Position numbers and translations under genes: made by a program
In this document: in pieces, positions 1 to 9,000 of the stretch
How positions within the stretch are numbered: position 1 is the first letter of the stretch
Layout: each line of letters starts with the position of its first letter
The notes under the pieces: model-generated
Databases searched by the model: none
What the model was told of the DNA's origin: nothing
What the model saw: only the letters and a program-made list of their open reading frames with translations
Source of the DNA: Akkermansia biwaensis
Lineage (GTDB): Bacteria > Verrucomicrobiota > Verrucomicrobiia > Verrucomicrobiales > Akkermansiaceae
Reading direction: 5' to 3'
Assembly: GCF_026072915.1 (NCBI RefSeq)
Contig: NZ_AP025943.1
Location: 744,001 to 808,000 of the forward strand
Length of the DNA: 64,000 nucleotides

Positions 1-54
1 TTTTATCCCTGCAAACCCGGGGCGTATCATACACGGAAAAAATCTCCGGAAAAC

Positions 55-942
55 CTACAGCCCCAGAGCCTGCGCCCTGCTCTTGCCGGCTTTTTTCAGC
101 CATTCCGCCAGGGACTTCTTGTCCCCGACCGCCAAAAACTTCCGCACGTCGCCCAACTGGGCCAGGGCCGCATCCAGCCGTTCCAGAACGGCCGGGGAAT
201 TCTCCGTCAGAATCTCCGCCCACATGGACGGTTCCCCCATGGAAACCCGGGTGGTATCGCGGAAACCGCCGGCGGACACCAGTCCCAGCAATTCCACATC
301 ACCTCCGTCCAATGCGCTGTGAACGCATAGTGCGGAAAGAGCGTGCGGAATATGGGAAATGCGGGCCACGGTGGAATCATGAACCGCCGCCTGCATCCTG
401 ATGCAGTGGCAGCCTGCGCGCTCCCAAAACCTCTGGAGCAGAAGAAGGACATCCTCATGCACGTGTTCGTCATTCGTCAAAATACAGGTAGCCCCCTGGA
501 ACAACTCCGCGGAAGCATGCTCCATGCCCTGCTTCTCAGAACCCGCCATGGGATGGGAACCGATAAACGCCACTCCGGCCCGCGTCAGCACAGCCCCCAC
601 GGACTGGTGCACGCATCCTTTCACGGAACCCACGTCAGTCACGACGGCGCCCGGCTTCAAGGCCGGCAGCATGGCGGTCACAATATCCAGCATTACCCCT
701 ACGGGAGTAGCCAGAACAACAAGATCCGCCCCCTGCACTACTTCCTCCACCCGGGTGGAAACGGCATGCGCCGCACCGATGGAAAGAGCGTATTCCAGCG
801 GTTCCGGCCTCCTGCCCCACAGGCGCACATGGACATGGGGCATCCGCGCCCTCACCGCCAGCGCCAGGGAGCCTCCCAGCAAGCCGGGCCCCGCAATGGC
901 TACGGAAGAAAAGGAAGGCTGTTTCTTGGAGGCGTCTTTCAT
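55..942 (-). CDS. tyrA: Prephenate dehydrogenase (TyrA family)
   Basis: Predicted to oxidatively decarboxylate prephenate to 4-hydroxyphenylpyruvate in tyrosine synthesis, using NAD(P)+, in the cytoplasm. The 295-residue product opens with a Rossmann dinucleotide loop (GPGLLGG, residues 18-24), followed by the TyrA signature SHPMAGSE and a second histidine motif (ISHIPH) in the helical C-terminal half. The ORF can be extended upstream to 1008, but the ATG at 942 places the nucleotide loop at the usual distance from the N-terminus, so I prefer it. No fused chorismate mutase or ACT domain is visible. The gene lies 78 bp downstream of a broken lipoprotein gene on the same strand. The family assignment is firm; cofactor preference and possible arogenate activity cannot be read from the sequence. 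Confidence 0.9.
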   Translation of the reverse strand: MKDASKKQPSFSSVAIAGPGLLGGSLALAVRARMPHVHVRLWGRRPEPLEYALSIGAAHAVSTRVEEVVQGADLVVLATPVGVMLDIVTAMLPALKPGAVVTDVGSVKGCVHQSVGAVLTRAGVAFIGSHPMAGSEKQGMEHASAELFQGATCILTNDEHVHEDVLLLLQRFWERAGCHCIRMQAAVHDSTVARISHIPHALSALCVHSALDGGDVELLGLVSAGGFRDTTRVSMGEPSMWAEILTENSPAVLERLDAALAQLGDVRKFLAVGDKKSLAEWLKKAGKSRAQALGL

Positions 943-1020
943 GGTCTTGCGGGCGGAAACATCAACGCCCCGGAACACGGAACATGTCCAGGGCGCGGCC
1001 GGCATCATTCCGCCGTTGCA

Positions 1021-1586
1021 TCAGGGCACGCGGAACTTCTTGACCTCGTTCGGAAAATTGGTATCCCGCAGGACGGTTCCGGAAGGATAGGGCTTGTTCG
1101 TGCTCCTGTTCAGAATCTTGATCTTCTTGGTGCGGTCATACGGACTGACCACCACGGTGGGATCGCCCGTAGGCCAGGCGACGGGAATGGAAGAATTGGC
1201 GGCGGGCTCCACAGGTTTGGGCGGGGCGATTCCGGTGACGGGAGGATTGCCCACTGGATTCGGAACCGTGGGACTGGGAACGACAGGCTGGGAAGAAGCG
1301 TTATTATTCCCCCGCCCAGAAGACGGTTGATGGTTCCTTCCTCGGTTCGGGCCGGATCGGGATTGAAACCGGAATTCTGCGCGGACGACGGATCCAGAGG
1401 ATTTCCTCCCTGAACTTCGCTCAGCAGGCTGTTACCCTGGCTCCCAAGGGCATTGGGTCCGGACGGATAGACATTCTCCGTAGGATAAATGCCGATGGGA
1501 CGTTCATTAATGCGTTCCGTCTCGCAGGAAGGCAAAAGGACTGCGCCTGCGGCAAAAAGCATGCCAATCGTCTGGGAAGTGTTCAT
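1021..1586 (-). pseudogene. Frameshifted exported lipoprotein
   Basis: A lipoprotein gene read in two frames. The first frame starts at the ATG at 1586 and has a signal peptide with a lipobox ending in LPSC, followed by a Pro/Asn/Gly-rich stretch. It loses sense at a five-base C run (plus strand 1309-1313). The next frame continues the same low-complexity style (NNNASSQP, then a run rich in P, V and N) and ends in a plausible folded tail with LRDTNFPNEVKKF, stopping at 1021. Adding one base to the run joins the frames smoothly. A sequencing error, a real loss-of-function change or slippage are all possible. No domain is recognised. Upstream of the ATG there is a purine-rich GAAGAGAGA ribosome site. 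Confidence 0.65.
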
Positions 1587-2437
1587 ATAATCTCTCTTCA
1601 GGTTATATATTTCAAAGCCATCCTACGACCCCCACCTTCTTGTCAACCATAAAGCCCGTTTGCCGAAACACTTCATGACAAGGGAATTCTTGAGCTTCGG
1701 GAACAGGCCGTCCCCATCCCTCCCCGCTTTATTCCGCTGACTTCCCGGAAAAACCGTCTTTCCGGGAGGAACGCCTTTACGGTCTCCCCGTCCCCTCTTC
1801 AAATCATCCAAGGCCCTTTAATTCCCGTTTAAAGCATATCTTACGAGACGCGTTAACCAGTTCTTCCGCCGGAAAGAAGCCGCCGCATTTTCTCTCCAAA
1901 GGGAAAAACACCGCCATACCGTCCGAACAACATCCCTGCGGAACATATCGAGGCAAATGGAGCAACGCTGCGCTTCCGTCATAACCGGTTGCCCGGCGCT
2001 GTACAGTAAGCTGCCGGAACAGGCCGTAATCCTCCCTCCATCTTCACCGGGACGGAATAAAACTCAGGATGAAAGCATCCGCAATAGATGAAAGAGCTCA
2101 AACAGCAATCTTCTCAAAAAGCCATAGGCGCACTCCGACGGGAGCCGTTTCCCCGCAATCACTACAACTTCATAGGATTGTTCTATCCTTTCAAAAATGA
2201 AACACTCCACGCTGAGAATTCACGGAACAATCCCCTCCCCGGCCGGAATTCCCCGCCGCAGCAACGCTCCCGGACAACATCACGGCGGCACGCTGACAGA
2301 CGGCGGTTCTCTGCAAGTCATATGAAAAAACGTTCGTAGATGCCTTATAATTTCAGGAAAACGCACTTCCGGCGCCAGGGATGCAATAGACAGATTATCC
2401 TTCCCTAGCGGGTACGTTCTGCTACAATCCGCCCCAC
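1587..2437. other. Long intergenic stretch, no supported gene
   Basis: About 850 bp between the start of the frameshifted lipoprotein and the MFS-acyltransferase gene. Short open frames exist on both strands (for example 1623-1811 minus and 2088-2339 plus), but their products have biased composition and no recognisable motif. I see no tRNA, riboswitch or repeat. It presumably contains promoters for both divergent genes. Confidence 0.5.
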
Positions 2438-5077
2438 ATGGATGACGTACAGACATCTAAGAAAAAAACACCCTCGAAAAAGGAATGGAGGGGTTTTTAT
2501 TCCCTGATTCTCATACAAGCCCAAAATGCCTTCAATGAAAAGGCGGCCCAATTCCTGCTGATCCCGCTGGGCGTCTGGCTGGCCGCGAACAACATCGCAT
2601 ACGGCCCGGACTCCTGGGTCAACTCCCTCCAATACATCCTGGGCTGTATCTTTGTACTGCCCTACATCCTGTTCTCCCCCTTTGTGGGATGGCTGGCGGA
2701 CTGCTTCTGCAAGGCGCGCATCATCCAATTCATGTCCTTCCTGCAAATCCTGGTGCTGGGGGCCATGTTCCTGTGCTTCAGGTATGAAAACATAGAAATG
2801 GCTGTTTTCTGGTTCTGCGTCTTTTCCGTCCAGGCAACCATTCTGAGCCCAGCGAAAAAAGGGGTGGTCAAGGACATGGTTGGGTCCCGGCAGCTCGGGT
2901 ACGCCTCCGGGCTGATGGAAATGAGCCTCATCCTCTCCATGCTGGCCGCCCAGATCGGCATCTTCGTGTGGTTCGACATCCTGCAGGTATCTTCCAATGA
3001 CGGCTGGGAGGCGGCGGCCTTCCCCACCATGATCCTCACCTTCATTGCCATCCCCGTAGCGATAGCCGCCCTGTTCCTGCCCCGGTATCCTTCCAAGCAG
3101 ACGCGGAAATTTGAATGGAAACTCTTTTACGAACACTTCGTCCAGCTCAAATACCTGTGGAGCCAGCGTGACTTGCGGCTCAGTGAAATCGGCATCTCCT
3201 ACTTCTGGTTCCTGGCCGGGGCGCTGATGCTGATCTCCCTGCAAATTGCCCAGGAGCATCCCATAGGCGACGCCGGATTCAGCATGTCCGCCGCCATTCT
3301 GATGGCATGGCTCAGCGGCGGTACCGTGGTCGGAGGCGTCATTGCCTCCATCATCTGCCGCAAGAAAATCGAGCTGGGACTGATCCCGCTGGGCGCCATC
3401 GGCTTCACGGTCGGCTGCATCGCCATGTCCTTCTTCCCCCCCGGCTCTCTCGCCAGCAACATCGGCTTTGGCATCACGGGCGCCTTTGCGGCGGCCTACC
3501 TGGTGCCCCTGAACGCCCATCTCCAGGACAACTGCGAACCGTCCAACCGGAGCACGGTCATCGCCGCCGGCAACCTCATGGACTGCATTATGGGCCTGGT
3601 GGCCGTAGGGTTCCAGCTCATGCTGAGAAACATCTTCTCCGTCCAGAACCAATTCTGGGTGCTGGCCATTCTGGGCGTGGTCATCACTATCGTGGCGTTC
3701 CGCCTCATCCCCCGCGAATTCATCCGCATGATGGGACTCTGGATCATGCGGATCGTGTACCGTTCCCGCATCATCCACCAGGACCGTATTCCGGAAGACG
3801 GAGGGGCTATCATCGTCGCCAACCACGTTACCTACGGAGACGCTCTCTTCCTCTCCCTCATCTGTCCGCGCCCCATCCGCTTCATCGTGGCGGAGGAATT
3901 CGTGGCCATCCGCTGGCTCGGCTGGATACTGGAACTATTCAACTGCCTCCCCATCTCTTCCCGGAATCCCCGTGAATCCCTCTCCAAAGCCATCCAGGCC
4001 CTCAAGGCCGGGGAAGTCATCTGCATCTTCCCGGAAGGACAGCTCACCCGCACGGGCACCCTGTGCGCCGCACGGAGGGGGCTGGAAATGCTCGCCAAAA
4101 AATCCAGCTGTCCCATCATTCCCATCTATATGGACGAGCTGTGGGGCAGCATCTTCTCCTACTCCGGCAACCGCTTCTTCTCCAAGGCCCCCCTCCACGT
4201 CCCCTACCGTTTCACGGCGGCCGTCGGCGAACCCATCGCGCCGGATGCGGTCAATCCGCCGATGGTAATCAACACACTGCGGGAACTCTCCTCCACCTGC
4301 CTGGAAATCGCAGCCAGCATCGGGAGGGACGCCATTCTGAACCATCTGGAGCACATCGGACACAAACCCCTTGTCACAGCCAAAAACACGCGCCTTACCG
4401 GCTACGAGATAGCCGAATGCCTGATGAACGACACCGTGGAAGCCGAAAACCCGGAACTCCGGAAATGGCTGGCCACCCTGCTGGACTGCTCCCGCTCCCA
4501 GAGCCGCCTGTGCGACTTCTGGATGAACGCCCAGCAGCTTGAACGGGTGAACGCGCTCCAGCCCAGGGAACTCCTGCTCACCAGCGTGGGACATGAAGAA
4601 GTCCATGAAACGGTGGCCGCCGTCCTGTGGCCCATCCTCACCGGCACGCCCGTTTACCTGATTGGGGACGGAGACCACAGCATGCCGGAAGGAATCAGGC
4701 AGATAGCAGGTTCCGACTTCCTGCGCCGCAGGCTCTACAGCCTGGTTCCGGAAACGCGCACACCCCTGTATGACTTCAGCGGCTCCGGAGACCTCGTTCT
4801 GCCCAACATCGGCTGGCGGCCCTGCTTTGCCACGGACCGCGGCATCATCCTGGCCATGTCCATGAAAAGGAGCGTCTTCAAGCTGGATGACGGCACCGTC
4901 CAGCTCGGCATGCGCGCCCGAACGCGGGGACGCCTTCTGCCGGGCTTCTACCTCAACCCGCCTTCCTCCACCGTCATTGCAGGCGCCACCCTGTCCACGC
5001 CCTACTCCCTGCCCCCCAACCTGTACCTGGACGAATCAGGCTTCCTGGCGGAACTCCAGTCTTCCAATCATGAATAG
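2438..5077 (+). CDS. MFS transporter fused to PlsC-type acyltransferase
   Basis: An 879-residue inner-membrane protein. Residues about 20-430 form a 12-helix major facilitator domain resembling the lysophospholipid flippase LplT. Residues about 440-620 are a glycerolipid acyltransferase with the HX4D motif (NHVTYGD) and the FPEGQ motif. The likely role is flipping and re-acylating lysophospholipids at the inner membrane. The last ~240 residues lack recognisable catalytic motifs; their position, and the segment RGRLLPGFYL, recall the acyl-ACP ligase domain that follows PlsC in Aas-type proteins, so they may be a degenerate remnant. Fusions of MFS and PlsC are known in other bacteria. The 3' end overlaps the next gene by 8 bp, implying translational coupling. 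The ATG at 2438 is the natural start. Confidence 0.88.
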   Translation: MDDVQTSKKKTPSKKEWRGFYSLILIQAQNAFNEKAAQFLLIPLGVWLAANNIAYGPDSWVNSLQYILGCIFVLPYILFSPFVGWLADCFCKARIIQFMSFLQILVLGAMFLCFRYENIEMAVFWFCVFSVQATILSPAKKGVVKDMVGSRQLGYASGLMEMSLILSMLAAQIGIFVWFDILQVSSNDGWEAAAFPTMILTFIAIPVAIAALFLPRYPSKQTRKFEWKLFYEHFVQLKYLWSQRDLRLSEIGISYFWFLAGALMLISLQIAQEHPIGDAGFSMSAAILMAWLSGGTVVGGVIASIICRKKIELGLIPLGAIGFTVGCIAMSFFPPGSLASNIGFGITGAFAAAYLVPLNAHLQDNCEPSNRSTVIAAGNLMDCIMGLVAVGFQLMLRNIFSVQNQFWVLAILGVVITIVAFRLIPREFIRMMGLWIMRIVYRSRIIHQDRIPEDGGAIIVANHVTYGDALFLSLICPRPIRFIVAEEFVAIRWLGWILELFNCLPISSRNPRESLSKAIQALKAGEVICIFPEGQLTRTGTLCAARRGLEMLAKKSSCPIIPIYMDELWGSIFSYSGNRFFSKAPLHVPYRFTAAVGEPIAPDAVNPPMVINTLRELSSTCLEIAASIGRDAILNHLEHIGHKPLVTAKNTRLTGYEIAECLMNDTVEAENPELRKWLATLLDCSRSQSRLCDFWMNAQQLERVNALQPRELLLTSVGHEEVHETVAAVLWPILTGTPVYLIGDGDHSMPEGIRQIAGSDFLRRRLYSLVPETRTPLYDFSGSGDLVLPNIGWRPCFATDRGIILAMSMKRSVFKLDDGTVQLGMRARTRGRLLPGFYLNPPSSTVIAGATLSTPYSLPPNLYLDESGFLAELQSSNHE

Positions 5078-5537
5078 CAACTCATCCCATCCCCGCCTCC
5101 CCTTCCCGCAATACGTCATGACCCTGGCGCATGCCGCAGCCCTGCGGTCGGAAGACCCGTACCGCAAGGTGGGCGCCGCCGCCCTGGATGCGGACAACCG
5201 CGTCATCGGTACCGCCTACAACGGGCTCTACCCCGGATTCAAGGCGGAAGACTCCTTCTGGGCCAGCCGGGACGAACGCCAGAAATACATGCTCCATGCG
5301 GAAATCAACCTGTGCAGCCTGTTCCGCCGCGGAGAGGCCAGGGTGGTGGCATGCACCACGATGCCCTGCACCTCCTGCATGCAGGCCCTGTGCGCCCACG
5401 GCGTAAAAACCATCTACTACTGCGAGCCCTACGACAAATCGGAGGCTCCCGCCATCGCCTCTCTCTACGGAGTGGAACTGATCCAGGTCACGGACTATCC
5501 GCTCAGCGCGCACTTTCCCCTGGTGGTGGACTGCTGA
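5070..5537 (+). CDS. dCMP deaminase-like zinc-dependent deaminase
   Basis: A 155-residue cytidine/deoxycytidylate deaminase-family enzyme. The zinc site is complete: HAE at residues 76-78 supplies one ligand and the catalytic glutamate, and PCTSC at 99-103 supplies the two cysteines. This layout fits deamination of dCMP (or a related nucleobase) to the uracil form, feeding dTMP synthesis. The start is the ATG at 5070, which overlaps the stop of the upstream MFS-PlsC gene; the frame is open further upstream, but that segment only shadows the upstream gene. Pairing with a lipid gene has no obvious metabolic logic. The exact substrate (dCMP, or a modified base) cannot be decided from the sequence. 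Confidence 0.8.
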   Translation: MNSNSSHPRLPFPQYVMTLAHAAALRSEDPYRKVGAAALDADNRVIGTAYNGLYPGFKAEDSFWASRDERQKYMLHAEINLCSLFRRGEARVVACTTMPCTSCMQALCAHGVKTIYYCEPYDKSEAPAIASLYGVELIQVTDYPLSAHFPLVVDC

Positions 5538-5552
5538 AGCAGGCGGAAACCG

Positions 5553-6026
5553 CTAACTCTGCGAGAGGTTGAAACTCCATCCTCCCATGGACTGGGGCTC
5601 CCCTTGAACCGCCGGTCCCAAATGGGGGCCGAACTCCCTGCACGTTCCGGAAACGATGCTGCCGCTGTCGCATTCGGTACCGTCAAAAACAATGGAAACG
5701 TCGCTCATGGTGCAGTACGTATCGCCATCCTCACCGGCCTTGATATCGAGAATCATGGAATTGTGGTCGGGACGGACTGCATACGTATAAACTCCCTTAT
5801 AGGGAAATTGGTTCCCAATCCGGATAATATTCACATCACTGCCTGTGAATTGAAGGCTGAACAAGGTCATGCTTCCGTTCGACAGGAAAGCCGTGCGTCC
5901 GCTCAGGGAAAATTGTCCGTCATCTCCGGAGCGGCCGGACCCGCCGCCGCACCCGGCCAGAATTTCTGTCAGAGCTACGGAAAACAAAAAGGGAAACAGA
6001 GGAAAAATTCTCATCGGCAAAAACAT
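5553..6026 (-). CDS. Small CGG-type lipoprotein
   Basis: An exported protein of about 157 residues with a hydrophobic signal peptide and a lipobox ending LAGC (Cys26 from the ATG at 6026), followed by GGGSG. A second ATG at 6014 would give a more compact signal peptide and is equally possible. The mature part is short, beta-strand-like and contains two or three further cysteines (CTMSD, TECDS, GTCREFG) that might form a disulfide. It has no recognised domain. It resembles in size, lipobox (C followed by GG) and general build the lipoproteins at 23352, 23874 and 27553, and I treat them as one loose family. Convergent with the deaminase gene. Confidence 0.75.
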   Translation of the reverse strand: MFLPMRIFPLFPFLFSVALTEILAGCGGGSGRSGDDGQFSLSGRTAFLSNGSMTLFSLQFTGSDVNIIRIGNQFPYKGVYTYAVRPDHNSMILDIKAGEDGDTYCTMSDVSIVFDGTECDSGSIVSGTCREFGPHLGPAVQGEPQSMGGWSFNLSQS

Positions 6027-6091
6027 GGACAATTACAAATATTAAGTCAAGTAAAGCAAGTCATTTTCTCATTTTTCCAACATTTTTTCAT

Positions 6092-6121
6092 AAAAAAAGC
6101 CGCCTGTCGAAACAGGCGGCC
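6092..6121 (-). terminator. Rho-independent terminator of the osmC-like gene
   Basis: On the minus strand GCCGCCTG pairs with CAGGCGGC around a short loop and is followed by a run of seven T. It lies about 20 bp beyond the stop of the OsmC-family gene. Confidence 0.9.
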
Positions 6122-6141
6122 TTCAACAACAGGCACCGGAA

Positions 6142-6549
6142 TCAGCCGATCCAGTTCCAGGTAATGGGAACCTCAATATCCGGATGCAGGCTGTGCTTGA
6201 CGGGACAGCTCAACGCGGCCTGTTCCAGCATCTTCCTGTCCGGATGATCCGCAGGCAGCGGAACGCTGATCACTACTTCCAGCTTTCCAATGCGGCGGGG
6301 GTCCGCATTCATGTGTTTGCCCACTTCCACCGTCATCCCTTCCAGCTTGATGCCTTTCCGGGCGGCTACGATGCCCATGATGGTGCTCATGCAGCCGGCA
6401 AGGGCCGCACCCACCAAATCCGTGGGGGAAAAGGACTCCCCTTTCCCGTTATTGTCCACAGGAGCGTCCGTGGAAAACTGTGCTCCGGACGGTTCATGCA
6501 CCATGGAGCAGCGGAGGCCGCCTTCGTACATTGTAATAGTTTTTACCAT
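6142..6549 (-). CDS. OsmC family peroxidase-like protein
   Basis: A 135-residue cytoplasmic OsmC/Ohr-superfamily protein, a family that reduces organic hydroperoxides with a pair of redox cysteines. Cys53 (in LAGCMS) and Cys115 (in LSCPVKHS) occupy the expected positions for that pair, and the SPTDLVGAALAGC block is the family signature. It is closer to the OsmC/YhfA subgroup than to Ohr judging by the SPTDL motif. The ATG at 6549 starts 82 bp from the divergent dsbD-like gene, so the two may share a control region; both are thiol-redox proteins. A strong terminator follows. Confidence 0.88.
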   Translation of the reverse strand: MVKTITMYEGGLRCSMVHEPSGAQFSTDAPVDNNGKGESFSPTDLVGAALAGCMSTIMGIVAARKGIKLEGMTVEVGKHMNADPRRIGKLEVVISVPLPADHPDRKMLEQAALSCPVKHSLHPDIEVPITWNWIG

Positions 6550-6630
6550 GGCCGTATTTTATACAAGGTTTGCGGCCATGCAACACACAAACATTGAATC
6601 TGGCGTTTCTTTATGTTACCCGAATTTCCC

Positions 6631-8931
6631 ATGAAAAGCTTTTTCCATGCGGCCATCCTCTCCCTGGGTCTGCTGCCGGGCATCATCTCCACGGGAACGG
6701 CACAGGACTTTGGCGCCATGAGCTTCGGCGGCGCCGGAGACTTCGGGACGCCCCAGGCCTCAGGCACGGCCAGGGCCACGGTGGAATCCTACGCAGCGGA
6801 ACCTTTCGTAGTGGTAACGGAACTGACCCTGCCGGACCACTGGCACGTCTATTACAAAAATCCCGGCTCCGTAGGCATGCCCATGGAAGCTTCCATGAAG
6901 GAAACGCCCGGATTCCGCATTGAAGGCCCCTTCTGGCAGGTTCCGGAGCTGGGCAAGGGAATCGTGGACTTCTACGGCTACAGCGGCAACGCGAAAATGG
7001 CCTTCCGCATCACGCCGGAAAACAACGCCCCGGAACAGGCCTCATTCACCACCACCATGACCTGGCAAATGTGCGCGGAACAATGTGCCGCGCCGGAAAC
7101 CAAAAACTTCACCGTCACCCTGAAACGTGGGGAAGGCCGGCCCTCCCCGGAAGCAGGCTCCCTGGTCCGGGGACTTGTGGGGCTCTCCACTCCTGCCTGG
7201 GCGCAAGGCATGCAATCCCGCATCTCCCAGGAGGGAAAAACCGTCGTCCTTCATCTGAAAACGTCCGGGACTCCCCTTCCGGACGCTCCCGCCTACTTCT
7301 TCTGCGACCAGGGGGAAATCAATCCGACCGTTCCCCAGACACTCAAAAAACTGGATGATTCCACTTACGAGCTGTCCATGCAGTTCAACGACACTACGGA
7401 CGGCCTCTACCCCAACAACCTGCCGGAAGCGGACAAGGGCAAGCCACTCTCAAGCCTTTCCGGCATCCTTCGCATAGGCGATGAAGGCGTCGGCATCACC
7501 GCCCCCAATGCCCCCTTCTCCACAGCGGGGCAGGAATCCGCCGCAGCGGCCTCCCCCGAATCTCCCGTTCCCGCCCCCCCCGTAATGGGTCTGGCGGAAA
7601 TCATGTTCTTCATGTTCCTCGGCGGCATCATCCTGAACGTCATGCCGTGCGTCTTCCCGGTCATCGGGCTCAAAATCATGAGCTTTGTCCAGCTGGGCGG
7701 CGGGGAAAGAAAAAAAGTGCTGGCCCATTCCCTCACCTTCGTACTCGGCATCATGATCTCCTTCTGGATCATCACTGCCATCCTGATCGCCCTGAAAGCG
7801 AACATGTTCGACTGGTCCTCCCCCGCCGGACCCGGAATATTCAGCGGCGACTTCTGGCTGGGCCGCGGCGCTGAAGGGATCGTCAACTGGGCATTCTGGT
7901 TTGAAAACCCATGGGTGAACTTCTGCCTGCTGGGGCTGATGCTGGCCCTGGGGCTGAGCATGTTCGGCGTCTTTGAAATAGGCGTCAAGGCCACGACGAT
8001 GGGCGGCGAACTCCAGCATAAAAAAGGCTATGCCGGCTCCTTCTGGTCCGGCGCCCTGGCCACCGTCATTTCCACCCCGTGCAGCGCCCCGTTCCTGGGG
8101 CAGGCCATCGGCGCCGCCATGCTCCAGCCCCCGCTGGGCATCGTGCTCTGCCTCACCATGATGGGGCTCGGCATGTCCCTGCCCTACATCGTGCTGGGAG
8201 CCTTCCCCGTCCTGACCAAATACCTTCCCAAACCCGGAGCATGGATGGAATCCTTCAAGCAGGCCATGTCCTTCCTCATCTTCGGCACCGCCGCATACTT
8301 CCTCTGGATATACATGGCCTTCTTTGATGCGGACAATCATCCGCAGGACATCCTCTTCCTCTTCTTCGGCCTCGTGTTCTTCTCCATGGCCTTCTGGATC
8401 TACGGCAGGTGGTGCCCCATCTACCGCAGCCGGAAATCGCGCATTACGGGGGGCATCTTCGCCATCCTGTTCCTTCTTGCCGGCCTCTTCTACATGCTGC
8501 CGCCGGAAAGCTCCGCCTGGTTCGGCCGAGAATCGGATGCGGGAATGGCGGCTCCGGCGGACAAAAAGAACGCCGGCCATGCGGAAGAAAGCGTGTGGAC
8601 CCCCTGGAGTCCGGAAGCCATGCAGGCTGCCCTGGACCAGGGAAAACCCGTTTACGTGGACTTCACGGCCCGCTGGTGCTCCACCTGCCAGGTAAACAAG
8701 GCCTCCTACACGGATGAAGTGCTGGCCGCCTTCAAAAAATACGGCATCGTCATGATGAAGGCGGACAAAACGCGGACGAATCCCGTCATTGACCGGGAAC
8801 TCAAAAACCTGGGCCGCACGGCGGTTCCCGTAAACGCGCTGTACCTGCCTGGAAAAAAACCGGTCGTCACCAGAGAGCTCCTGTCCCCTTCCTACCTGCT
8901 TGAATTCCTGGAAACGGAAATGAAACGCTGA
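6631..8931 (+). CDS. dsbD: Thiol:disulfide interchange protein DsbD
   Basis: A 766-residue three-part electron conduit that passes reducing power from cytoplasmic thioredoxin to the periplasm. After a signal peptide, the N-terminal immunoglobulin-like domain carries a cysteine pair (Cys148/Cys152). The central polytopic domain holds the paired membrane cysteines Cys340 (NVMPCVFP) and Cys484 (STPCSAP). The C-terminal thioredoxin-like domain has WCSTC (Cys683/Cys686). All three redox pairs are therefore present. The ATG at 6631 is chosen over one 18 bp upstream because it directly precedes the signal peptide. A C8 tract at 7574-7581 sits in the linker between the first two domains. Likely partners are cytochrome c maturation or periplasmic disulfide isomerases. 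Confidence 0.93.
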   Translation: MKSFFHAAILSLGLLPGIISTGTAQDFGAMSFGGAGDFGTPQASGTARATVESYAAEPFVVVTELTLPDHWHVYYKNPGSVGMPMEASMKETPGFRIEGPFWQVPELGKGIVDFYGYSGNAKMAFRITPENNAPEQASFTTTMTWQMCAEQCAAPETKNFTVTLKRGEGRPSPEAGSLVRGLVGLSTPAWAQGMQSRISQEGKTVVLHLKTSGTPLPDAPAYFFCDQGEINPTVPQTLKKLDDSTYELSMQFNDTTDGLYPNNLPEADKGKPLSSLSGILRIGDEGVGITAPNAPFSTAGQESAAAASPESPVPAPPVMGLAEIMFFMFLGGIILNVMPCVFPVIGLKIMSFVQLGGGERKKVLAHSLTFVLGIMISFWIITAILIALKANMFDWSSPAGPGIFSGDFWLGRGAEGIVNWAFWFENPWVNFCLLGLMLALGLSMFGVFEIGVKATTMGGELQHKKGYAGSFWSGALATVISTPCSAPFLGQAIGAAMLQPPLGIVLCLTMMGLGMSLPYIVLGAFPVLTKYLPKPGAWMESFKQAMSFLIFGTAAYFLWIYMAFFDADNHPQDILFLFFGLVFFSMAFWIYGRWCPIYRSRKSRITGGIFAILFLLAGLFYMLPPESSAWFGRESDAGMAAPADKKNAGHAEESVWTPWSPEAMQAALDQGKPVYVDFTARWCSTCQVNKASYTDEVLAAFKKYGIVMMKADKTRTNPVIDRELKNLGRTAVPVNALYLPGKKPVVTRELLSPSYLLEFLETEMKR
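7574..7581 (+). repeat. C8 homopolymer inside dsbD
   Basis: Eight consecutive C encode Ala-Pro-Pro in the linker before the membrane domain. The frame is intact here. Confidence 0.9.
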
Positions 8932-8940
8932 AGCGTTCCG

Positions 8941-8964
8941 TCTCCGGGATATCCTCCCCGGAGA
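8941..8964 (+). terminator. Hairpin downstream of dsbD
   Basis: TCTCCGGG and CCCGGAGA form an 8-bp stem with an 8-nt loop, 10 bp past the dsbD stop. No T run follows immediately, so it may be a weak terminator or an mRNA 3' end stabiliser. Confidence 0.45.
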
Positions 8965-9000
8965 TGCAGAAACGCAGAAAAAACGCCCTCTGAAAAAAAG

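Noticed and set aside
1623-1811. Basic 62-residue frame in the first long intergenic region
   Set aside because: No conserved feature; low-complexity Arg/Lys/Gly content and no operon context.
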